Shown here: in pieces, positions 55,655 through 64,000 of the stretch
Numbering within the stretch: position 1 is the stretch's first letter
Layout: the number at the start of each line of letters is the position of its first letter
NCBI GenBank assembly: GCA_963921195.1
Contig: OY992538.1
Coordinates: forward strand, 51,698,852-51,762,851
Direction of reading: 5' to 3'
Length of the DNA stretch: 64,000 nucleotides
Origin: Pegoplata infirma
Lineage: Eukaryota; Arthropoda; Insecta; Diptera; Anthomyiidae
The notes under the pieces: generated by a model
Told to the model about the DNA's origin: nothing
The model's database searches: none
The model's input: the letters and a program-made list of their open reading frames with translations, nothing else
Made by a program: the position numbers and the translations under genes

Positions 55655-55939
55655 TTATACCCTCCACTCTAGTGAAGAGGGTATATATAAGTTTGTCATT
55701 CCGGTTGTAACACCTCGAAATATTGGTCTACACCTTTGGCGTAGGAAGCCAACATTTCTGGGGGGGGGCTAAAGACCCACCTAATTTTTTTTTTAATTTT
55801 TTTTTAATAGAAAAACCCAGACCTATTCCTGAAGCGTTTCCTTTAACATGCGTCTAGGTGTCCTAGAAACGAATGTCCCCGAAAGCGGTTAAAAATTCAT
55901 ATTTTTATACCCTCCACTTAGTGATAGAGGGTATATATA

Positions 55940-56131
55940 TGTAATCCTTCACCTTTATTTGAAATAAAACGCCTTTTTTTATTCAAAAAGAATTACTCCA
56001 AAAACAAAACTAAATTTATTTTTTCAATTTCTTTCAAAAAACAAAAAATGGAAACTAATTTCATAGATATATTTGTATTTTTAAAATTGTATTTCAGTAA
56101 CGTTCATGTAGCAAAGTTATTCCACTTCACA
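55940..56131 (-). repeat. 3' LTR of the Ty3-type element
   Basis: 192 bp from 'tgtaatccttcacctttatt' to 'attccacttcaca' on the + strand. It contains the stop codon of the element's ORF (56117-56119). Confidence 0.9.
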
Positions 56132-58789
56132 CGGCCAGTCCTGACCATTGACATCGACTCCTGACGATGTGTTCCAAGGTTTCATAAGATCAACAGCTGT
56201 AGAAGTATTTTTCGGCCCCTCAGTATCACCTAATCTTTCCACATCGTATATATCATTTGTTAAAACTCTTTTTATAATATAAGGACCAAAGAATTTACTT
56301 TTCCATTTGGATTGAGTTGCAAACTGTGTTCGTTTAATCGCTACAACATCACCAATGCTATACTTTGTTGCAGTTTTACGCTTTTTGTCAAACGAATTCT
56401 TTTGACGCTCTTGTGACAGTAGAATTCTTTTTTGAATTAGTTGTCTTTGTTGTTCTCTCCCATCAATAAAATTATTAACCAACTCCTCTTGAAGAATCCT
56501 TGCAATATCATAGCTGTCTGCTCTCATTTTAACACCAGTTAACGCTTCATGAGATGACGTTCCAATAACATTATGATAAGTTGAATTTATACACCTCTGA
56601 ACTTTGTCTACATATTTATACCATTTTTCTGGCTCATCGATTGCTATTCTGGACCAAACGGAAATTATTATTGCATTTATCCTTTCCACTTGTCCATTTC
56701 CTCTAGGAACTCCAGTTGTTGTATGATAAAGACGAATGTTATTTTCATCACAGAAATTTTTGAAATCAGTTAAAGTAAAAGCGGAACCTTTGTCCGTTAT
56801 AATTCGTTCCGGAAAACCAAATATTTTCGAAATACTTTCAAAGCGGGTAATTACTTCATGAGCTGAAGTTGTTTTAGTTGGAAAGATCCAAACAAACTTG
56901 GAAAATGAATCTACGACGACAAAAATATATTTGTATCCTTTGGATGTTGTAATCATAGGACCTACATGATCCAAATGCAATGTAACAAATGGATAATCTC
57001 CGTTGGGTATTGGATTTAACAACCCCTCCTGTTTACCTTTTTTCCGATTCATCAAAATACACTCTAGACAACATGTAACATAATGCTGCACCTTCTGATT
57101 CATTTTATCAAAAAAGAAATCCATCTTCAAAGTTTCTAATGTTTTTTCGACGCCAAAATTACCAATTTCATGAGCGTTCTTAATGACATCTGATTGTAAA
57201 TTTTCTGTAACCACCACCACCGGACTTGAAAACTCAGAATTAGAAGGGACAATAATATCTTCTTTAACCCATTCTTCAATTTTTTCGCGCACCACTTTCA
57301 TTTCCAAAGGAGCAAGTCTTCTTGGACGAATGTATATTGGAGTTTCATCTTTTAATATAAGACGTGTTTTAACTGGACAATCAGTAGATTTCTTAGGATT
57401 ACATTTTTGAACCATATCTTTTATATGTTTTTCGTATTGAAATGGTACGTCCAATTCTACATCACCCACTGTAAGATTTATATTTGTAAACAAATTATCA
57501 TCATTTCTTTTAGCAATATTATCATTTATTTTTTTAAAAAATATTCCTTGGGGTGACATATTCATTTCAACATTATCAAGAAAATCTCGACCTAAAATTA
57601 ATTCGTATGACGTGCAATCGGAAGAAATTATGTAAAAATTGCAAGAATATGTTTCATTAACTACGGTTAAATCCACCTTTAGCAAACCTTCTGACACCGT
57701 TTTCTTAAAACCTAGCCCATAGAAACTTCTGTTGGCCTGTTCGGTTTTGGGGTTTCCAATAAGTTGTAAGACGTCTTGTTTCATTAAATTGGCACAGCTC
57801 CCTGTATCTATTAAAGCGTTAAAATATTTACCATTGATACATACCCGCACTAATGGTTCAGTAGAATTGACATTTATCGACTTATTGCAGTTAGGAGCAA
57901 TATGTCCAAACTCATTGCACCGATAGCATTTCGGTCCATTTTTTCCTTTAAGACAATGTTTTGAAGTGTGTCCTTCAGTACCGCATGTATAACAGCGAAC
58001 ATTCTTTAAAAATGTTTCCTTCTCGGAACTGGAACTTTTAGATTTTTTTAACTTTTCGTAATCTATAAATTTCGATGACAACTCCTTAAAATTTTTGGCC
58101 CCATAAAGGATTACTTTATCAGATGTATTATCCCTAATTCCGTCAATTATGTATTCTATAACAGAAATATCGTCTAATTTTATGGCTGATGCAATCTCCT
58201 TCATAGTATAGATGTATGACCGCCAGGATTCGGATGGTTTTTTAAGCCTTTTGCGGAGTTGTTCATGAATTAATTTTGGTCTTACCGGTTCCATAAATTC
58301 ATCTTTTAAAGATTTCTTTAAATTGGACCAAGATCGTAGATTTTCAGACGTTATAAACTGCCTTGCTGCCCCTACTAATCGCCTTTTCGCAAATAAATAT
58401 GTTTCTCGATCTGACCAATCGTAGTCGGTTTTTAAATCTTCAATTGTACTAATCCAGTTATCAACATTAACCGAATCTTCGCCAGAAAATTCTGGTACAA
58501 GGTCTTCGGCATCTTTAAATGTCATTATACTAACCCCAGTGTTCAATCTTTGTCGGTCACTATTTTCTTGATGTTGTACTCCAACATCAGCATGGGAATC
58601 TAAAAACTCATCAGTAGACTCTTCATCATCTACTGGTTCTTGTTCGCCTTCTGGCCTCTGCTCAGCCCTCCAATTCATAAGCCGCAGTTTTAGTACGGCT
58701 TTACTTCCGGAAGCAGATATATTTTTTTCCTCTAACTCCGCACGAAGTTGAGCAACAGTCATCGAATCTATGGATCTCAGTGATAGCAT
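56117..58789 (-). CDS. Ty3-type Gag-protease-integrase polyprotein lacking RT/RNase H
   Basis: Numbering is from the upstream ATG at 58867, which lies in the LTR; M27 at 58789, just past the primer-binding site, is the likelier start. A SAP-like DNA-binding segment (35-67) precedes a Ty3-type Gag (about 115-275). Two CCHC knuckles follow: C292/C295/H300/C305 and C314/C317/H322/C327. The protease has 'ALIDTGS' (D354). Residues 498-553 are the entry of reverse transcriptase, and then, in frame, the integrase amino-terminal domain begins at 'VIKNAHEIGNFG' (561). The whole RT core and RNase H (including YxDD) are missing. Integrase has D633, D692 and E728 (D-35-E spacing). In its HHCC finger the second His is replaced (N570), with C600 and C603 kept. 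'GPYIIKRV' (861-868) begins the chromatin-facing tail. The frame is open, so the deletion did not break translation. Confidence 0.9.
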   Translation of the reverse strand: MLSLRSIDSMTVAQLRAELEEKNISASGSKAVLKLRLMNWRAEQRPEGEQEPVDDEESTDEFLDSHADVGVQHQENSDRQRLNTGVSIMTFKDAEDLVPEFSGEDSVNVDNWISTIEDLKTDYDWSDRETYLFAKRRLVGAARQFITSENLRSWSNLKKSLKDEFMEPVRPKLIHEQLRKRLKKPSESWRSYIYTMKEIASAIKLDDISVIEYIIDGIRDNTSDKVILYGAKNFKELSSKFIDYEKLKKSKSSSSEKETFLKNVRCYTCGTEGHTSKHCLKGKNGPKCYRCNEFGHIAPNCNKSINVNSTEPLVRVCINGKYFNALIDTGSCANLMKQDVLQLIGNPKTEQANRSFYGLGFKKTVSEGLLKVDLTVVNETYSCNFYIISSDCTSYELILGRDFLDNVEMNMSPQGIFFKKINDNIAKRNDDNLFTNINLTVGDVELDVPFQYEKHIKDMVQKCNPKKSTDCPVKTRLILKDETPIYIRPRRLAPLEMKVVREKIEEWVKEDIIVPSNSEFSSPVVVVTENLQSDVIKNAHEIGNFGVEKTLETLKMDFFFDKMNQKVQHYVTCCLECILMNRKKGKQEGLLNPIPNGDYPFVTLHLDHVGPMITTSKGYKYIFVVVDSFSKFVWIFPTKTTSAHEVITRFESISKIFGFPERIITDKGSAFTLTDFKNFCDENNIRLYHTTTGVPRGNGQVERINAIIISVWSRIAIDEPEKWYKYVDKVQRCINSTYHNVIGTSSHEALTGVKMRADSYDIARILQEELVNNFIDGREQQRQLIQKRILLSQERQKNSFDKKRKTATKYSIGDVVAIKRTQFATQSKWKSKFFGPYIIKRVLTNDIYDVERLGDTEGPKNTSTAVDLMKPWNTSSGVDVNGQDWPCEVE

Positions 58790-58806
58790 TCTTCTTAAGT
58801 TTGGTT

Positions 58807-58815
58807 GAGCCCCCA
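58807..58815 (-). promoter_or_regulatory. Candidate primer-binding site of the Ty3-type element
   Basis: The element strand reads TGGGGGCTC, five bases inside the 5' LTR end. This is the start of the well-known tRNA-Pro-type primer site, but the following bases (AACCAAAC) do not continue the match. Confidence 0.5.
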
Positions 58816-58820
58816 AAAAT

Positions 58821-59012
58821 TGTAATCCTTCACCTTTATTTGAAATAAAACGCCTTTTTTTATTCAAAAAGAATTACTCCAAAAACAAAACTAAATTTAT
58901 TTTTTCAATTTCTTTCAAAAAACAAAAAATGGAAACTAATTTCATAGATATATTTGTATTTTTAAAATTGTATTTCAGTAACGTTCATGTAGCAAAGTTA
59001 TTCCACTTCACA
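58821..59012 (-). repeat. 5' LTR of the Ty3-type element
   Basis: 192 bp, same sequence as 55940-56131 by eye. Bounded by the candidate primer-binding site and the TATA duplication. Confidence 0.9.
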
Positions 59013-60165
59013 TATATGTAAGTTTGTCATTCCGTTTGTAACTCATCGAAATATCGGTCTGGGACCCCATAAAGTATATGTATTCATGATGCCCGATCGA
59101 TTTTAAGACATTCTAGAGATGTCCGTCTGTCTGTCTGTGGAAAATGCTGTAACGGACAAAATATTGCACAGAGATGACTGAAACTTAACATATTTATTGA
59201 AAGTTCTCCCGAGAAGTTTGGTATTGCATTTGAGCGATATCGGTTCAGCGGTTCAAAAGTTATGAACGAAAATGTAAGCACACCTCAAAAATTTCAGTAC
59301 ATTCAACATAACCTAAAAATACAAAATGCTTTAATTCGGCTTCTGGTTGACATATGTGAACATAATTGAACACCAAATGGTATTTAAACAAGTACGAACA
59401 TATTTTTTGACAAAAAAAAGAAAAAAATCGCGGATTTTTTTTTACCAAAATTTTTTTTTGCGGAAATTTTTTTTTAATTTTTTTTTTTTTCAAAAGTAAT
59501 TTCTTTTTAAATAAAGTTTTTTGCAATAATCTTTTTGAAATTGTGGAGGGTATCACTACATTCGGCAAGGCCGAATATAACTTTTTTACTTGTTTTTTTT
59601 AATTTTGATTCTGTAGATTTTTCGGAAATTTAGAACTCCTAGATATGTTTTGAGAATGAAAGATGTTTTTCCTATAGTAAAATCATTAGATTACTATGAT
59701 TATGTTCAAGAAAAAGTTCTGATGATTGAAAAAGTTGATGATTATTATTCAAAATTCTCAGATTCTTTCTTTCAATAACTTTTGTCTATAAAAAACCCCT
59801 TAGAATTTAGAAACTTTTTTAAATCAAAGAAGTTAAAATGTTTTCCTGAAGGTAAAACCCTAAGATTCGGTAAAGTTTTTATTACTGACAAAAACATCAG
59901 ATTCATATAAAAACTTTTTCAATAATTCAGACTATTTTTCAATGGGAAAAACTATTAGATCTTATATAATAATCATTACGAGTCCTTAAGACTCATTGAA
60001 TAATCATAACGAGTCCTAAAGACTCATTACATATTATTATTATTTATTTTTGCAAAAATTAATGAAATCATTAAATTATTAAAAAAAAATTGTGAATAAT
60101 TAAAATTCTGGGGGGGGGGGGGGGCTAAAATTATTCCAGTCAGGGCTATCTACGCCTATGGTCTA

Positions 60166-61039
60166 CACTCAAAAAAAAAAAACTGTAATGTTAGCAAAAA
60201 AAGCTTGTAAACCTACAAGAAAATTTGCTGATTTTGAACCCACAATTTTTTTGGTAAAGTTAGCAAAACTGTTTTGCCAAAAATTAGTTAACTGAAATTT
60301 TTTTATTTCGATTTAGTTCATACACATTTGAGGATCCCATTGAGATCGGACCCGATAGGTCCAGCCCCCGATGGGCCTAGACCTAGTTGGGTTACTTAAA
60401 AATCGTCATAGTTTTTGATCCAAAATTTTTGTCCGTTTCGCTCTATCTTGCTTAGTTTTTGAGATACGTGATTTTAGGGGACCACTGGGGTTTTGAGAAT
60501 TAGAAAACTCGATAACTTCAAAAATATTACTCGGAGAGTTTTTGGATCTTATCTTGTTCTACGTGTTGAGGGCTACAAAAATGCTTTTGGACTTTTTATC
60601 GTGTCGGCAATATTTACCGAGATATGAGCATATCAAATTTTCGGGAATGCAAACTTTTTTGGATCCAAAATTAGGACCCATTCGGGTCCACACATGTGAA
60701 GAGAACCGGCGATACTGTGGAGAGCTCGAGAACCAAAAATGGCCTCCGATTTGCTCTGGCTTAGTTTCCGAGATAGCGCCATTTTAAGTTTCTAAAAAAA
60801 ATAAAAAATTTACAATTTATTTTTGCTAATATTAGCAAAAAAGCTTGTAAAAATTTGGTCAACTGAATTTTAAATTTAGCAAAAAAATTAGTTCAAATTT
60901 TGTTTAATATTGTTAATGCGTTAAATGAAGTTTACAAGATATTTTTGCTAACATGCTAATCTCAACTAAAAATCTGCTAAAGGTTACCTTACTAGCATTA
61001 GCAAAAAAAATTAGTGAATATAATGTATTATTTTGAGTG
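60166..61039. mobile_element. MITE, CACTCAAAA termini, TA duplication
   Basis: 874 bp from CACTCAAAAAAA to TTTTGAGTG, with TA on both sides (60164-60165 and 61040-61041). Removal restores 'tggtctaggaccccataaagtat', seen uninterrupted at 31140. The interior has 'gttagcaaaaaagcttgtaaa' repeats at both ends and a less AT-rich centre ('gatcggacccgataggtccagcccccg'). The 81-codon ORF inside has no known domain. Confidence 0.75.
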
Positions 61040-61199
61040 TAGGACCCCATAAAGTATGTATTTTCATGATTCTCGATCGATTCTAAGCGATCTAGCGATG
61101 TCCGTACGTCCGTCTGTCTGTCTATTGAAAACACGCAAACTTTTGAAAGACTTTACGGAGGCTCCTGAAGTTTGACATATATTTTGGGATCAAATGATA

Positions 61200-61374
61200 T
61201 ATAGCGCCGCATTATTTTTTTTAGTCGGGTAGATTTGACCAAATTCCAGATCAAATTGTATAAATTTTTATATTTTGATCTAAAGTAAAACAATTAGATA
61301 TAATTTGATACAACCATTTCACGGATCAAATTAGATCTATTTAGTCAAATTAGTATAATATTTTTACTAGGGTA
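61200..61374. other. AT-rich DNA, 'gatcaaatt' words
   Basis: Repeated 'agatcaaatt/gatctaaag' words; possibly part of a decayed element continuing after 61839. Nothing coding. Confidence 0.35.
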
Positions 61375-61838
61375 CACAGAAAAAAACGAAATGTTATATT
61401 GACCCCCATATTTGTGAATACAATTAACTTTTTCACTGAAAGTGCTCCTACGGAAATATGTGATATCAACTAACGTTTGTAAATATTGATTGTTGAAAAA
61501 AATTTTTTAAAAAAAATGATAAGCGAGTATAGTAATAGTTCTCTAAAATTATTATTTGTATTGACAAACGTACAAAATCTTAAATTTTTTTTCAACAAAG
61601 AAATTCAACAAACACAATTTGTTGATCTGACAAACGTAAAAAATCTTTTTTTTTTTCAACAAAGCAATTCAAAAAAAACAAAAACTATTTGTTGACAAGA
61701 TAAAATAACTTTGAAATAAAATAACTTGACTGAGTTTGTTAAAAACAAAATCGAAGTTTTGTATTATAGACTAACAGGCGGCCGTTTTTATTAAATGTTT
61801 GGTTTGTTGATTTAAATCTGACGATTTGATTTTCTGTG
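61375..61838. mobile_element. MITE, CACAGAAAA termini, TA duplication
   Basis: 464 bp from CACAGAAAAAAAC to GATTTTCTGTG, with TA on both sides (61373-61374 and 61839-61840). Contains repeated 'ttgacaaacgtaaaaaatctt' segments. Confidence 0.6.
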
Positions 61839-61840
61839 TA

Positions 61841-62221
61841 GTAATTCTTATTTTCTTTTTTGTTAATCTTATAGTCAAACTAAGATAGGTTCCTGCAACT
61901 TTTTTAAAATTACACACCTGCCTAAAAACATTATCATCCCGAGTAAAAAAAATGATATGACACAATATATAATTTAATATGGGTTCGTGTCTATTTTGAT
62001 ATAATCTTATACGAAAAATGGTTTCATAAGATTTGATCGAATATTATATAATAATATCAGTTTTTATAACTTTATAGCGACTTCGATACGAGTTTTGGTC
62101 TAATCCAATGATATAAAATTATATTCAATTATATTAAAATTTATACAATTTTATAAATCGGATGTTTTTTTTAGTTTTTAATAAAAAGTTGAAAAATTAA
62201 AATAATAAAAATTAGTTGTTC
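61841..62221. other. Repeat fragment and AT-rich DNA
   Basis: 61855-61940 is a diverged copy of the 29220-29300 / 63670-63740 repeat ('ttatagtcaaactaag...cctgcaacttttttaaaatta'). The rest is AT-rich with 'tatataatat' words. Confidence 0.45.
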
Positions 62222-62650
62222 TTCAAAAAAACTTAGAAAAATTTCCAAAAAATGGAGACATGTTAAATTTTATATAAACCACTTAGAAAATATTCTCATA
62301 AAAACTTTGTCCTTATAAAAACTTAGAAAAATTTTAAAAAATGGAGTCATATATAATTTTATATAAAACACTTAGAAAATATTCGTGATAAAATAATGTT
62401 CCTTGAAAAAAACTTAGAAAAAATTTTAAAGATGGAGCCATATAAAATTTTATATAAAACACTTAGAAAATATTCGTGATAAAAAAGTGGTGCTTGGAAA
62501 AAACTTAGAAAAATAAAAAATATGAAGTCATATGAAATTTTATATAAAACACGTTGCAAATATTTGCGTTCTTGGAAAAAACTTAGAAAAATTAAAAAAT
62601 AATGGAGGCATATAAAATTTTATATAAAACACTTAGAAATTTGGAATGAT
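62222..62650. repeat. ~80-bp tandem array, five to six units
   Basis: Units contain 'cttagaaaaattttaaaaaatggagtcatat', 'ataattttatataaaacacttagaaaatattc' and a variable spacer. Starts of 'acttagaaaaa' at 62230, 62325, 62410, 62500, 62580 show the period. Confidence 0.8.
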
Positions 62651-63087
62651 GCATGGGACCAGATGTTACAATATATAATTATGTATGGCGATATCTTAAA
62701 AAAATCGCATATCAAAATTTATTATATAAATTTATCTTGCAAGACATAGTGTCACACATGATCATATATGAAATAATATGACTATATAAAAGTACATATG
62801 AAGGTTTTTATTTCAGAACTATGTCTGAACTTTTCAAATGAAAAATAAAAATCGATGTAGCAAAAAACACGCCATTTTTATTTTTTTTAAATTTTAAATT
62901 AAAGTTCATTTCATTCTCTACATCTTATCAAATTTTCAGAGAGCAGTTATTTTTGGTTTTCGAGAAAATTGGCTTTAAAGTTTGAATGTCTTATTTTATT
63001 TTCCATATCACTCATACGCCACGATACATTTATTTTTGCACTTGCCTTGTTTAATTCTATTTAGATAATTGATTTAGAGCTGATTTG
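62651..63087. other. AT-rich DNA, nothing recognised
   Basis: No bounded repeat, RNA gene or coding region is visible. Confidence 0.35.
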
Positions 63088-63190
63088 TAGAGTCCAACCG
63101 AATATTCGGTTTCGGTCTCGACTTCGGCCGAATAATGGGGTTTCGGCCTCTATTCGGTATTCGGTAAAATTTTAGTATTTTAAAAAATAT
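63088..63190 (+). mobile_element. hAT-type terminus, CCGAATATTCGG cluster
   Basis: 'tagagtccaaccgaatattcggtttcgg...tattcggtattcgg' has the look of a hAT end with subterminal palindromic repeats. The opposite end is not found in the window, so the element is partial or extends beyond it. Confidence 0.45.
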
Positions 63191-63654
63191 ATAAAAAAGT
63201 TGCTGAATTTTTCAATTTCGAGTATCATTACACTTGATTTAGTTCATTTTAAAAAATGTAACAAGGTTTTCCAATTAACGTGTTACTGTTACAGTTCAAA
63301 TAATTTTTTTTCTTAATCTACAGATTTATTGAAAATTTTTTTTTTAAATTTATTTAAATATGATTTTTTTGTAAGTATTTTAAAATATATATATTTTTTA
63401 ATAAATACAACAATTCCGATGGTTTAAAAACATTGTCCCTTACCACAAGAAAACAAAAAGTCTATTTTAACAAAAGTTTTATTTTAAATTTCAAATTTTC
63501 AATACATTTTTTGAAAGCCGATTTTAAAAACAAAAACAATTTGTATGGAAATAAAATTAAAAGCTGATTTTAAATATATTTTATTTTTCTATGGTAAGGC
63601 TGATTAAGTGCTGTATATTTTTTTTTTAAATAAATATATAAAAATTTATTCAGC

Positions 63655-64000
63655 CAGGCATTAATTTTTTAACATGATAATGTTTTTAGGCTGGTGTCTA
63701 ATGTTAAAAAAGTTGCAGGACGCCACCTCAGTTTGACTATATAAGCTAACGACTAACAAAAAAGAAAATTGGAATTACTGTTTTCGTTTTCTTAAAACCA
63801 AAAATTTTACTAACTTGGGTTTGTAACTTGGATAATAATTCACCTCGTGGTGAATAACAAAAATATTCACCAGCTGGTGAATAAAATGTAACATAATTAT
63901 TTTTCATCAATATTTTTTTTTTTTTTCATCAATATTTTTTTTCATCAATATTTTTTTTTTTCATCAATATTTTTTTTTTTTCATCAATATTTTTTTTTTC
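63655..64000. repeat. Inverted copy of the 29086-29300 repeat with (TTTTTTTTTCATCAATA)n
   Basis: 'acatgataatgtttttaggctggtgtctaa...caggacgccacctc...ccagctggtgaataaaa' is the reverse complement of 29090-29300, followed by a T-rich array that runs off the window. Confidence 0.75.

Larger units (their letters stand above)
55940..59012 (-). mobile_element. Compact Ty3-type LTR retrotransposon, RT-deleted
   Basis: 3073 bp with two 192-bp LTRs that look identical by eye, TG..CA termini and TATA on both outer sides (55936-55939 and 59013-59016). One long ORF runs from near the 5' LTR into the 3' LTR. Identical LTRs indicate a recent insertion, although the element lacks reverse transcriptase and RNase H and must have been mobilised in trans. 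Confidence 0.9.
55905..59594 (-). repeat. 'AACAAGTA' repeat copy carrying the Ty3-type insertion
   Basis: Left 'ataccctccacttagtgatagagggtata' joins, after removal of 55940-59012, to 'tatgtaagtttgtcattccgtttg', continuing to 'cggcaaggccgaatataacttttttacttgtt'. Closely matches 53853-54493. Confidence 0.75.
55734..60157. mobile_element. Poly-G/minisatellite element with nested repeats
   Basis: Imperfect inverted ends: 'cacctttggcgtaggaagcc' on the left, 'cagggctatctacgcctat' on the right, with 'tggtct' on both outer sides. A run of nine G lies near 55761 and of about fifteen G at 60110-60124, both followed by 'ctaaa'. 59640-59990 is decayed minisatellite of the 35540 type. It encloses the 55905-59594 repeat and its LTR element. 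Confidence 0.45.
55655..61200. repeat. 'AACAAGTA' repeat copy, split by nested insertions
   Basis: The left part 55655-55733 ('ttataccctccactctagtgaagagg...gaaatattggtct') resumes at 61040 ('aggaccccataaagtatgta...') and continues to about 61200. Between the parts lie a poly-G/minisatellite element and a TA-flanked MITE. Confidence 0.6.

Overview
This is an AT-rich, transposon-dense stretch of insect nuclear DNA, most likely from a higher fly (Diptera, probably a calyptrate such as a blowfly). That assignment is an inference from three things: a fly-type Plus-C odorant-binding protein gene, the families of mobile elements, and repeated segments of the 'tttgtcattccgtttgtaac...gatgtccgtctgtccgtctg' kind. 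There is no prokaryotic gene organisation, rRNA, CRISPR array or operon.

One host gene can be read. A Plus-C odorant-binding protein is split into five coding exons on the + strand: 24453-24518, 24601-24681, 44313-44432, 46582-46741 and 54941-55170. All junctions are GT..AG and the phases agree. The product is 218 residues with 12 cysteines and the hallmark Pro after C6. It spans 30.7 kb because introns 2, 3 and 4 (19.6, 2.1 and 8.2 kb) are filled with nested mobile elements.

Left flank (1-24.3 kb): a large palindromic repeat array (1-2.4 kb); a TA-flanked MITE; a Transib-like element with 5-bp target duplication (4863-6703); and a hAT-like element (7310-23500, 8-bp duplication CTAACGAA) split by a tandem BEL/Pao-type retrotransposon (8272-22898, LTR-internal-LTR-internal-LTR, 5-bp duplication CACTT, antisense). 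Each BEL internal region carries only one collapsed Gag-Pol ORF, open in the left copy and frameshifted in the right.

Intron 2 (24.7-44.3 kb): hAT-like elements at 24897-26682 and 30009-30629; a second Transib-like element (30651-33045); a 1.5-kb palindrome; a 35-bp minisatellite; and, inserted in that minisatellite with a TTCT duplication, a 4.4-kb DNA transposon (36631-41065). This transposon has ~680-bp inverted repeats and an apparently intact, one-intron, 706-residue DDE-type transposase on the minus strand. Intron 3 holds a hAT-like element containing a fold-back element. Intron 4 holds a 2-bp-TSD MITE, a non-LTR RNase H relic and 160-bp tandem arrays.

Right flank (55.2-64 kb): a compact Ty3-type LTR retrotransposon (55940-59012, two apparently identical 192-bp LTRs, TATA duplication). 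It carries a single Gag-protease-integrase ORF from which reverse transcriptase and RNase H have been removed in frame. It lies inside a common interspersed repeat, itself inside a poly-G/minisatellite element, followed by further MITEs and tandem repeats. Many boundaries rest on visible target-site duplications and on paralogous copies within the window.
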